NCBI GenBank assembly: GCA_040901765.1
Contig: JBBDYG010000122.1
Coordinates: forward strand, 1-61,621
From: JBBDYG01 sp040901765
Lineage (GTDB): Bacteria > Planctomycetota > Planctomycetia > Pirellulales > Lacipirellulaceae
Direction: 5' to 3'
DNA: 61,621 nucleotides
Part shown: piece by piece, positions 11,153 to 19,415 of the stretch
How the letters are laid out: every line of letters starts with the position of its first letter
How positions within the stretch are numbered: the stretch's first letter is position 1
Translations under genes and position numbers: made by a program
Notes under the pieces: generated by a model
Database searches by the model: none
Seen by the model: the letters and a program-made list of their open reading frames with translations, nothing else
What the model was told of the DNA's origin: nothing

Positions 11153-12487
11153 ATGCATAGAACCGGCAGCCGTTGCAACTGGCAGCTTTGGGCGATGTCG
11201 GCGGTTTTGATGTTCATCTCGTGGTCAGCCGCGGCGGCTCAGAAAGACGCAAAGCCGATCGCCGAACAGGTCGAACAACTTGTCCGCGATCTTGAATCCG
11301 ACCGCCTCGAAGACCGCGACGTTGCCGAAAAGGAGTTGATCAACCTCGCCGGCGATACGACCGATAGTGGCGACAAATTGCTGGAGCTTTTGCCGCAAGT
11401 CGATCCGCAGATGCCGCCTGGATTGCAAACCCGACTGGCCCGCATTCGCCGCAAGGTCGATGAGAAATTGGCCCACGCCGCCGCGGGCGGCACGAAGGTC
11501 ACGCTCGACGCGCAGAAAGCGCCGCTGGCCGATGTCCTCAAGGCGATCGAAGAACAGACGGGCAATCTCCTGGTCGATCACCGCGAAGCGTTCGGGCAAG
11601 AGTCGTTGCCGATCGAGGTCACACTTGCCGTGCAAGCCGAGCCTTTCTGGCAAGCGGTCGATAAGCTGCTCGATGCGACGGGGCTAATGATCTACAACTT
11701 TGCCGACGACGGAGGCTTGGCCCTCGTGGCCCGCACCCCCGGCATGGCGCCGCGCGTGGGAAGCGCGAGCTACGTCGGCCCGTTTCGCATCGAGGCTACC
11801 CGGGTAGAGGCCCGCCGCGATTTCCGCCAGCCCGACAACGAAGGCCTCGCGGTGAATTTGGAAGTCGCCTGGGAGCCGCGGCTGCAACCTATCGTGTTGT
11901 CGCATCCTCTCACTGATCTGTTCGCCACCGACCAGGATTCACAGGCGCTGCCCGTGCCCAACCCCGAACAGTCGCTCGATGTCGAAATCCAATCGGGCAG
12001 CCCGGCGACCGAGCTGACGCTCCCATTCAATCTGCCGGAGCGAACCATCCCCGCGATCACGCTGCTGCGTGGAACCATGCGAGCGCTCGTGCCCGGCCGC
12101 GTCGTGAAGTTCGAGTTCGACAAGCTCGACGAGTCGAAGCCACAAACCCAGCAACGGGCCGGCGTCGCCGTCACGCTCGACCGCACGAAGCGCGATGAAG
12201 ACATCCTGGAGGTCCACATGCGGGTCCGCCTCGAACAACCGGGCGAGGCACTCGCCTCCCACCGCGGTTGGATTTTCCAGAACCCCGCCTACCTCGTCGA
12301 CAAGGACGGAAACCGCATCGATAACGCTGGGTTCGAGACGACATTGCAAAACGAAGCGGAAGTCGGCATGACCTATCTCTACGACGTCCCTGCGGAAACC
12401 GAAGAGCTAACCTGGGTCTACGAAACCCCAGCCGCAATCATTGAGACGCCGGTTGCCTACGAGCTACGCGACATCAAGCTGCCTTGA
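11153..12487 (+). CDS. Secreted protein of unknown function with secretin N-terminal-like segment
   Basis: A 444-residue exported protein (leader about residues 5-32, WQLWAMSAVLMFISWSAAAA). Residues 32-110 are charged helices. Residues 115-195 (VTLDAQKAPLADVLKAIEEQTGN and PFWQAVDKLLDATGL) resemble the short STN/secretin-type domain often seen in planctomycete secreted proteins. The C-terminal 240 residues look beta-rich and match no family I can name. It has no neighbour that explains it. Start taken at the ATG next to the leader; an upstream ATG at 11102 would add 17 residues. Confidence 0.7.
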   Translation: MHRTGSRCNWQLWAMSAVLMFISWSAAAAQKDAKPIAEQVEQLVRDLESDRLEDRDVAEKELINLAGDTTDSGDKLLELLPQVDPQMPPGLQTRLARIRRKVDEKLAHAAAGGTKVTLDAQKAPLADVLKAIEEQTGNLLVDHREAFGQESLPIEVTLAVQAEPFWQAVDKLLDATGLMIYNFADDGGLALVARTPGMAPRVGSASYVGPFRIEATRVEARRDFRQPDNEGLAVNLEVAWEPRLQPIVLSHPLTDLFATDQDSQALPVPNPEQSLDVEIQSGSPATELTLPFNLPERTIPAITLLRGTMRALVPGRVVKFEFDKLDESKPQTQQRAGVAVTLDRTKRDEDILEVHMRVRLEQPGEALASHRGWIFQNPAYLVDKDGNRIDNAGFETTLQNEAEVGMTYLYDVPAETEELTWVYETPAAIIETPVAYELRDIKLP

Positions 12488-12572
12488 TCCCCCATCTTTG
12501 CCCTCGTCTCGAGAAGCTTCTTTCTGTTAAACTTAAGTCGCGTTTAGTCATCGACCATTAGGAAAACGAGCA

Positions 12573-12788
12573 ATGCTGCAGAATCCCTTCGAAGAAATCT
12601 TGTTGCGGGCGCGGCAAGAGTTGACTGCCGAGGAACGGATTCGTTTGGCTGAAGCCTTGGCAACTTCGTCCGAAAAAACCACCGGCACGCGCTCTCTCAT
12701 GGAGTTGAAGGGGCTTGGCAAGGAGTGCTGGTCGGGAATCGATGTCAGCGATTACGTGCAGCGGGAGAGAGAATCATGGAATGGTTAA
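12573..12788 (+). CDS. Putative antitoxin of a PIN-domain toxin-antitoxin pair
   Basis: A 71-residue acidic/helical protein (LTAEERIRLAEALAT) with a C-terminus typical of toxin-neutralising tails (IDVSDYVQRERESW). Its last 13 bases overlap the following PIN gene, the translational coupling expected of type II toxin-antitoxin pairs. The overlap and the partner carry most of the call; the DNA-binding part is not a family I can name. Confidence 0.75.
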   Translation: MLQNPFEEILLRARQELTAEERIRLAEALATSSEKTTGTRSLMELKGLGKECWSGIDVSDYVQRERESWNG

Positions 12789-13228
12789 CCGCACTGCATG
12801 GCACCACCGTCGGACTCGACACGGCGCCGCTTATTTATTTTATTGAGGAGCATCATAAGTACGATCAAATTCTGACGCCATTCTTCGAGGATTTGGATGC
12901 TGGTAAGTTTCGCGTGGTAACGTCTACGGTTACATTAATTGAAGTTCTCGTTCACCCATTACGCAATAACGACGAAGCGCTGGCCCGACAGTACTACGAC
13001 ATCCTATTGAGTTCTCCTCATATCGACGTAGTCCCGGTTTCTCTCTCGGTGGCCGAACGCGCCGCTGAAGTGCGAGCTAATTTCAGGCTGAAGACGCCGG
13101 ATGCGATTCAAGTAGCAGGAGCGATGATGTACAACGCATCCGCATTGTTAACCAATGATCGAGAATGGCCACGCGGTCTCGGTGTGCCAGTCCTGTTGAT
13201 CGAAGACTTGCTCGATCAATTGAATTGA
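12776..13228 (+). CDS. PIN-domain toxin (VapC-like ribonuclease)
   Basis: A 150-residue PIN-domain protein. The acidic residues expected to bind Mg2+ are in GLDTAP (near residue 14), a Glu in TLIEVL (near 50), KTPDAIQVA (near 108) and TNDREW near the C-terminus. VapC toxins cleave tRNA or rRNA; the target here cannot be predicted. Start at ATG 12776 inside the antitoxin end gives the normal PIN N-terminus, whereas an earlier start would add an unlike leader. Confidence 0.88.
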   Translation: MEWLTALHGTTVGLDTAPLIYFIEEHHKYDQILTPFFEDLDAGKFRVVTSTVTLIEVLVHPLRNNDEALARQYYDILLSSPHIDVVPVSLSVAERAAEVRANFRLKTPDAIQVAGAMMYNASALLTNDREWPRGLGVPVLLIEDLLDQLN

Positions 13229-13333
13229 ACACTTATTGTCGCCCGGTCATGCCGAGCGTTTCTTTACTACCACCATCGGCAAACCCTTGAACTCAAGTCG
13301 TTGGGCGTCAAGCTGCCGTGACGGAGAGGGAGC

Positions 13334-13927
13334 GTGCCGAGCGATTACCCAACAATCACCATCGAAGCCCTCGATGCCCAGTCAACCGGCATGCGCATCG
13401 TTTTCGAGTGGCGCGAGGACCGGTATCACCACGCAATCTACGGCGTTTGCCTCGGCAATGCAGTACTGCTCGCCGAATCGGTGGAAGGCGACAGCGTCAG
13501 CCCCTGGCCGCCGAGCCCGCCGCTTCAGCAGCTCCATAAACAACCCCGCGAAACCGGCGGCGAGGTGCTATTTGCCACCGGCATGGCCGGCAAGAGCCAT
13601 TGGTCAGGCAGCATTGCGACTTCGGGACGCGAAATCGCCTTCGAGTTCGCTTGCCGGCACCGCGTGAAGCCCGATTGGCTCGGCGTGATGTACCGCGTCG
13701 TGGAAGGAATTCGGGCAGAGCAGCATGGCGCGGGCGCGGCGGTCACGCTGCACATGAGTGATTCGCACTACTCGATATACCTTGCGACCGAAGACGTACA
13801 CCCGTCCGCGATCGAGCTGTCGGCGAATACAATCCGAATCGCGGCAAACCCAACCCCGCACATCAGCACGGCGGCCACCACCCGCTGGGCGTACTCGGTG
13901 CAGTTGACGCAAACCCGCGCACGTTAG
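13334..13927 (+). CDS. Hypothetical protein, probably beta-rich
   Basis: A 197-residue protein starting at GTG 13334 behind a purine-rich GGAGAGGG. It has no signal peptide and no membrane segment. Alternating hydrophobic residues through most of its length, such as MRIVFEWREDRYHHAIYG and AAVTLHMSDSHYSIYLAT, suggest a beta-sandwich. I do not recognise the family. The strong hairpin 70 bp downstream would end this transcript. Confidence 0.65.
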   Translation: MPSDYPTITIEALDAQSTGMRIVFEWREDRYHHAIYGVCLGNAVLLAESVEGDSVSPWPPSPPLQQLHKQPRETGGEVLFATGMAGKSHWSGSIATSGREIAFEFACRHRVKPDWLGVMYRVVEGIRAEQHGAGAAVTLHMSDSHYSIYLATEDVHPSAIELSANTIRIAANPTPHISTAATTRWAYSVQLTQTRAR

Positions 13928-13996
13928 CCGCGACGCGGAGTTCCTACGCAGCGGAGCGAGTCGCTGGCCTGCCCCGCCAAATCGCGCTCCGCTCCG

Positions 13997-14028
13997 AAGA
14001 CGGCGGCATTTCCCCACACCGCCGTCTT
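13997..14028. terminator. Bidirectional hairpin terminator between converging genes
   Basis: A perfect 10-bp stem, AAGACGGCGG pairing with CCGCCGTCTT, with a 12-nt loop. It lies between the stop of the gene ending at 13927 and the stop at 14045 of the gene coming from the other side. The A/T ends of the stem serve as weak tails on both strands. Confidence 0.65.
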
Positions 14029-14044
14029 ACATTAGGGCATGAAC

Positions 14045-16447
14045 TCAGAGGCATCGCTTTCGGGCAGTAGCAGCCGATGCTGCCGCAAGAACGCTCAGCG
14101 CTAGAACAAGCGAGGCCGGCTCCGGCACCACCGCGTCGCTGCCAGCACCGCTCGTGCGGCCAAAGTTCTGCTTCCACACGCCGTAGTCGCCCGCATCGAT
14201 TGCGCTGTTGCCATTGCCGTCCGCGACGAGATTCGTTGTGCTGCCGCGCGTGTTGCGCCACACGGTGTAGTCGGCGGCATCAACGACGCCGTTCTGGTTG
14301 TAATCGCCGGGAACGATGTCAATCACTCTTAGCACGCCAGTAGTGTAAAGCTGCGATGTGTCCCAATTCAAACCGTCGGTGAGCATTGGAAGTTGCAGCG
14401 TGTCGAACGTGCCGCTGAGGCTGTCCCAATCGAGGATGTCGAATGCGTCGCCGACGGACGGTTCGAAAGTGTTGGCTGGAAGAACAGTCAAACCGCCAGC
14501 CAATGCTACGACGCCATTCACCTGCAACTGATCGTAGCCGGTTCCAGGCGTGCCCCCTCCAAGACGGATTTGCAGGATCCCAGTCGACGATTGAATATAG
14601 ATTCCGTCGATATCGAGCGTGCCCGTCGTGACGCCAGTTGTGGCGCCGGGGTTCAAACCGGGCTCAACCCGGCCCCCATTGACGACGACGCCAGAAATGA
14701 GGCTGTCGCCAGCGACTCGACCCAACGACTCGATCAGCAGAATGCCGCCGCTGACGGCGACGCTAGCGCCGCCGGACACCTGGATTTGAGCGAAGCCGAT
14801 CGTGAGATCGCCGCTCGTGGTCCAAGTCGAACCCGGGCCGTCGACGGTAACCGTATCGATAGTGCCAGTGGGTGCGCCTACACGAGCGTCGCCGTTCGAG
14901 ACCTTGCCGCCGCCCGTGATGTTCAATGTGCCAGCGCCGGCGGATACACCCACACTAAGTATGCCGTCAATCGTCCACGTCGAACCCGGGCCATCGACGT
15001 TGACCGTGCAGACCGTGCCGCCCGACGAGCCGACGCGACCGACGCCGCTGGAGACTTTGCCGCCGCCCGTGACGTCTAGCGTGCCGGAACCGAATGAGCC
15101 CACCGAGAGTTCTCTGTCAATTGTCCAGTTCGAGCCTGCGCCGCTGACGGTAACTGTTCCGCCAATAACGCCGCCGCTACCTGAGGTCGTGACGCTGCCG
15201 CCGTCGGCAATTGTCATGTTGCCGTTCACGATGAGACCACCCGATGGGCTGTTCGCCGCAACATTGGCCACTCCGCCGTCGGCAATTGTCAGGTTGCCAT
15301 TCACTTCGAGAAAGACGCTATTGTTCCAGGTCGAGCCGTCCCCGGCCACAGTAACTGCGCCAGTGGAGGCGACTGCGCTTGAAACGCTCGAAACCAAACC
15401 TCCGTTCTGAATGGTCAGCGTTCCTGTGCCACTAACCCCGACAGTGATGTTGGAGGGAGTAGACCAATTCGAGCCGGGACCGGTCACGACGACCGTGCCG
15501 GTCGAGCCACTCACGTTGGCAATGGTCGCAGAGTCAGAGACGACGCTGCCGCCGCCCGTGATATTCAGCGTTCCGGCGCCACTTTTCCCGACAATGATGT
15601 TGAAGGCAGTTGTCCAATTCGAGCCGGGATCGGTTACGACGGCCGCGCCGGTCGAGCCACTCACGTCGGCAATGGTCGCAAAGCCAGAGACGACGCTGCC
15701 GCCGCCCGTGATACTCAGCGTTCCAGTGCCGCCGCCGAATGAAGTCGGGCTGCCGCCAAGATAGATATGACTGGCCGTCCAACTGGAACCGGCGCCGTCG
15801 ATCGTCGCGACGCCTGTGGAACCCGAATGCTTGCCCAGCACCGCGTTGCCCTGGGTCCCCAACAGGTTCACTTGCCCGCCCGACGTCACATTCAGCGTTC
15901 CAGCGCCACTACTACCAATGATCAGTTCATCGAGGCTGCTGTTCGAGCCATTCACGTTGAAACTGTGGGCGTTGACATTCAACGTGCCCTGAGTACCGGC
16001 CGCGTCAGCGATCGTCGCCGATTCGGTATTGACCGCCAGGTGCAGGTTGAGCGTGGCCGGACTGAACGAAGGCCCTTGAACGAGAATGCCCCGATCGGTG
16101 TCAATCACGAAGGGATTGTCGACCGTCAAGCTGGGGATAGCTGGAAAGAAGGGCTCGTCAACATAAACAAAACCAACCCCACTGGCGCTCACGCGCAGTA
16201 GGTCGATCACGTAGTTCGGCGGAGGCTCGAAGATCGAGCCGCGCGGGAAAATAACGGCGGATCCGCGGTTGAAGACGGCCGTGTCATCACTTTCCGGCAC
16301 GCCGTTGTCCCAGTTGGCGGGCGATGTGAAGGTTCCATTGAAGTCGGTGTTCCAACTGGTCGTGACGGCGTGGGCCGCCGAACCGATAGCCAACGTCCAA
16401 ATCGCAAGCATGAGCGAGGGGGCACATATGGTAAATCTGCGAGACAT
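14045..16447 (-). CDS. Giant secreted repeat protein: T5SS/PEP-CTERM-associated repeats, dockerin-like segment, PEP-CTERM anchor
   Basis: An 800-residue protein. Signal peptide at about 1-27; then many repeats of the form GAGTLNITGGGSVVS / GSTGTVVVTGPGSNWS, typical of the T5SS/PEP-CTERM-associated repeat family (beta-helix-like). Then a dockerin-like calcium-loop pair (GDYNQNGVVDAADYTVWRN and DGNGNSAIDAGDYGVWKQN) and finally VPEPASLVLALSVLAAASAA plus basic residues, a PEP-CTERM sorting signal. The protein should be exported, processed by an exosortase (not in this window) and fixed to the cell surface. Within it a 150-bp unit is freshly duplicated (see findings). It is the last of three tandem paralogues, starting 4 bp after the stop of the one upstream. 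Confidence 0.88.
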   Translation of the reverse strand: MSRRFTICAPSLMLAIWTLAIGSAAHAVTTSWNTDFNGTFTSPANWDNGVPESDDTAVFNRGSAVIFPRGSIFEPPPNYVIDLLRVSASGVGFVYVDEPFFPAIPSLTVDNPFVIDTDRGILVQGPSFSPATLNLHLAVNTESATIADAAGTQGTLNVNAHSFNVNGSNSSLDELIIGSSGAGTLNVTSGGQVNLLGTQGNAVLGKHSGSTGVATIDGAGSSWTASHIYLGGSPTSFGGGTGTLSITGGGSVVSGFATIADVSGSTGAAVVTDPGSNWTTAFNIIVGKSGAGTLNITGGGSVVSDSATIANVSGSTGTVVVTGPGSNWSTPSNITVGVSGTGTLTIQNGGLVSSVSSAVASTGAVTVAGDGSTWNNSVFLEVNGNLTIADGGVANVAANSPSGGLIVNGNMTIADGGSVTTSGSGGVIGGTVTVSGAGSNWTIDRELSVGSFGSGTLDVTGGGKVSSGVGRVGSSGGTVCTVNVDGPGSTWTIDGILSVGVSAGAGTLNITGGGKVSNGDARVGAPTGTIDTVTVDGPGSTWTTSGDLTIGFAQIQVSGGASVAVSGGILLIESLGRVAGDSLISGVVVNGGRVEPGLNPGATTGVTTGTLDIDGIYIQSSTGILQIRLGGGTPGTGYDQLQVNGVVALAGGLTVLPANTFEPSVGDAFDILDWDSLSGTFDTLQLPMLTDGLNWDTSQLYTTGVLRVIDIVPGDYNQNGVVDAADYTVWRNTRGSTTNLVADGNGNSAIDAGDYGVWKQNFGRTSGAGSDAVVPEPASLVLALSVLAAASAATARKRCL

Positions 16448-16450
16448 AGA

Positions 16451-19294
16451 TCATGCTCCTGCCCTTAGCCGGCGAAAGGGAATGACACCCGAGGAGACAC
16501 TGCGCAAACGAAACCCCAACAGTGCAATCGCGGTCGCACAGAGCAAAACAAGTGCCGTAGGCTCCGGCACCATCCCGCCTGAACCCGTGCCGCTGGTTCG
16601 CCCAAAGTTCTGCTTCCACACACCATAATCGCCCGCGTCGATGACGTTGTTCCCATTGCCATCCGCCGCAAGATTCGTCGTCGAGCCGAGCGTGTCGCGC
16701 CAAACTGTGTAGTCGGCGGCATCAACGGTGCCGTTGTTGTTGTAATCGCCAACCAGCGTCACGCTTAACGCCCCGTTGGCGTAGAGTTGCGATACGTTCC
16801 ACGTTAATTCCGCGCTCAGAGATGGTAGTGTTACCGTGCTGAAAGCTCCGGAAAGATCGCCGCCAACTGCGAGGAATTCAAACGTGTCGCCCGACTGAGG
16901 AACAAAGTCGTCGATGAATTGGACAAGTAAAGTCGAGCCGGAGGCGAGCGATGCGTCTCCCGTGATGTTTAAGACGTCGAACTCATCGCCGGGCGTAGTT
17001 CCTGCAATCTCGATCACCAAGGCCGCGCCGGACGACTGCGTGTAGTTGCCATTGATGGTGAGGATGCCCGGGGAATTGCCGGGAGCGACCGTGCCTTGAT
17101 TAATGACGTTCCCTTGCACGCTCCCGGAGCCGAGCAGTGAGCCGCCGGTGTAAACGTGGAGTGTGCCCGACTCGGCCTCGGGATCGCCTTCGCCGACGGT
17201 AACGGAGCCTCCCATAGAGACATCGATGGCGCCGGCGTCAAATATCTCGATGGTGTTGCCGACGGTGACATAGCTGCCGGTGCCCACGGAGAGGGTCGCC
17301 GCACCGCCGGGGCCGGCGGTTCCTTCGTCGCCGAGCGCGAGCGAGGTGGGCCGACCGCCGACGTAAAGGGCGTCCTGCACGAACCAGGCGGAGCCGTCGC
17401 CGGTGAGAGCAACGGTGCCGGTGGATCCTGGCAAGCGGGCCAGAACACCATCGACCGATTCGACGCGCCCGCCCTGCTTGACGTTGAGGGTGCCAGTTCC
17501 CCTGAAGCCGACGTTGACAGCGCCGTCGCCGGTCCAGAGAGAGCTATTGCCCTGGACCTCAAGCATCCCCTCGGCATCGGCGAAGTGCCCCAGGATGCCG
17601 GACGAACCCGTGGGCGAATCAGCTTTATTGCTGACCAGCCGAGCGCCGTCATGCACGACGGCGAAGCCGTCGCCGAGGTGGCCCACGGCGATCTGATAAG
17701 CGGACGTAACAGTCGAGGGGACAACGTTCCCCGGGGATTCTGGATCGGGGGCGGAACCGGAGACGTCCAGCGTGCCGGTGCCGCCGGCGCTATTGCCGAG
17801 GGAGAGAAAGTCGCCGATATCAACAGATGCCCCGTCGGAGACGATCAGCGAGCCGGTGCCCGCTTCTCCAACCGTTACGAAATCGGCAGTGGTCCAGCGA
17901 CTGCCATAGCCGGTGATATTGGCCGATGAGGTGAGGGACGTGTCGGCCACGGCGATATGGCCGGTGTCGGATGAAACGGTGGCGCCGTCGAAGACGTTCA
18001 GCGTCCCCTGCCCGGAGCGGCCCACTTCGAAGAAGCCGCTGCCAGTCCAGGTAGTTCCGGTGCCGCTGAGATTCAGCACACCTAAGGACCCGGCCCCCGT
18101 CGCAATGATGGTGTGATGGGTTGAAACATCCGCGCCGTCGCCGACATTCAGACTGGAGTCGGCGGAGTCGCGTGCGACCTCGAGAAAACCGCCGTCCGCG
18201 ACGGTGACCGCGGTGTTCTGGCCGGTAAAGGTAGCGTGGCCTACCGATCCCGAGGCGGTACCGATAATCAGTGCCGGAATGTTGGTGAAGCTGGAGTTCA
18301 TGGCCATCGTCAGCGTGGCGTTGTCCACAGTAAGATTGCCATCATTTCCAAATCGCGAAACTTCGAGGTAGCCGGTCGTGAGTGTCGCGCCGTCTTCAAT
18401 GGTAAGCGACCCCCGGGTGTTCAGTGCGACGATCGCGCTCAGCTCGTTCTGCCAGGTGGTCCCGGGGCCGGAGAGTGTCACCGTGCCGATCGACGTGGCC
18501 GACGGAGAGGGACCGTCGGGGAAATTGAAATCTCGACCGAGGTCCAGAAAAAGCGAAGCGATAGTTGTTCCGTTAAACGCATCGAGCGTGCCGCTTCCCC
18601 CGATGCCGAGGGTCACTCCGCCAGCAGTGTTGACGGCGCCGCCAGAAAGAGTCAGTAGACCGTTGCCGGTTGCTTCGCGACCCACTTCAATGAAACCCGC
18701 GTTCACGGTGGAGAGTCCGGCGGAAAGGGTTCCCCCGCCAGCAGCGCCGACGACCAGACTGCCAGTCGACAGGGTGGAATTGCCGAGATGCAACTGGCCG
18801 TTGCCGCCTGGGAGCGTGCCAAGTCGAGTTTGCCATTCGACCGAGAGCGTACTGCCCAAGTTTACGTGCGCGATGCCAAGACCTTCGCGGCCAATGTCGA
18901 AGTCGGGAGGGACGAAGACCGGATTGTCTGGATCGAAACGAACGTTCCAGGTGCTTCCCGCCGCTAGATAGAGTTCCGATCCGTTGGGAAAGGAACTGGT
19001 CGATGTATTCCCAAGGACGCCGAAGGTCGAGTTAAGAGTCCAGGCATTGTCGATATCGAGCCGGCCGGAAGCGACATCGCCCACAAAGACACCGCCGTTG
19101 GTGGAACTCGGATTGGTAGGTACGGTGAAAACCTTCGTGCTACCGGGCGTATCGAAAAGGGCGAAGGGCGGTTTGACATCCCCGCTCGAAACAATCGCCG
19201 CCCCGGCGGCCACCGGAACCAGCGTTACCGAACCAAACCAAGCGACGCGGGCAACTGCTCGCTGAAAGCCACGGAACGTGAATCGGGTAGCCAT
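16451..19294 (-). CDS. Giant secreted repeat protein, PEP-CTERM anchored (second of three paralogues)
   Basis: A 947-residue relative of the neighbour at 14045-16447. Leader at about 1-33, then beta-helix-type repeats (GTGTLNVKQGGRVESVDG and similar) through about residue 780, two calcium-loop-like dockerin motifs (GDYNNNGTVDAADYTVWRD and DGNGNNVIDAGDYGVWKQN) and the sorting end VPEPTALVLLCATAIALLG. Unusually, about 18 residues follow the hydrophobic segment (to PFRRLRAGA), a longer tail than the usual Arg-rich end. Start taken at ATG 19294, 6 codons inside the longest frame, because it opens on the basic-hydrophobic leader. Co-transcribed with the downstream copy. Confidence 0.87.
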   Translation of the reverse strand: MATRFTFRGFQRAVARVAWFGSVTLVPVAAGAAIVSSGDVKPPFALFDTPGSTKVFTVPTNPSSTNGGVFVGDVASGRLDIDNAWTLNSTFGVLGNTSTSSFPNGSELYLAAGSTWNVRFDPDNPVFVPPDFDIGREGLGIAHVNLGSTLSVEWQTRLGTLPGGNGQLHLGNSTLSTGSLVVGAAGGGTLSAGLSTVNAGFIEVGREATGNGLLTLSGGAVNTAGGVTLGIGGSGTLDAFNGTTIASLFLDLGRDFNFPDGPSPSATSIGTVTLSGPGTTWQNELSAIVALNTRGSLTIEDGATLTTGYLEVSRFGNDGNLTVDNATLTMAMNSSFTNIPALIIGTASGSVGHATFTGQNTAVTVADGGFLEVARDSADSSLNVGDGADVSTHHTIIATGAGSLGVLNLSGTGTTWTGSGFFEVGRSGQGTLNVFDGATVSSDTGHIAVADTSLTSSANITGYGSRWTTADFVTVGEAGTGSLIVSDGASVDIGDFLSLGNSAGGTGTLDVSGSAPDPESPGNVVPSTVTSAYQIAVGHLGDGFAVVHDGARLVSNKADSPTGSSGILGHFADAEGMLEVQGNSSLWTGDGAVNVGFRGTGTLNVKQGGRVESVDGVLARLPGSTGTVALTGDGSAWFVQDALYVGGRPTSLALGDEGTAGPGGAATLSVGTGSYVTVGNTIEIFDAGAIDVSMGGSVTVGEGDPEAESGTLHVYTGGSLLGSGSVQGNVINQGTVAPGNSPGILTINGNYTQSSGAALVIEIAGTTPGDEFDVLNITGDASLASGSTLLVQFIDDFVPQSGDTFEFLAVGGDLSGAFSTVTLPSLSAELTWNVSQLYANGALSVTLVGDYNNNGTVDAADYTVWRDTLGSTTNLAADGNGNNVIDAGDYGVWKQNFGRTSGTGSGGMVPEPTALVLLCATAIALLGFRLRSVSSGVIPFRRLRAGA

Positions 19295-19415
19295 AGCCTT
19301 TTCCCCCAACAATAAGCACGCGGCGAACGGACATTTCAGGCCGACGTTTCACCTGAACCGGTGTCCTGCATGATGCCGCGCAAAAGCGTTCGCCGCAAGC
19401 AGATTTTCGCAAAGA

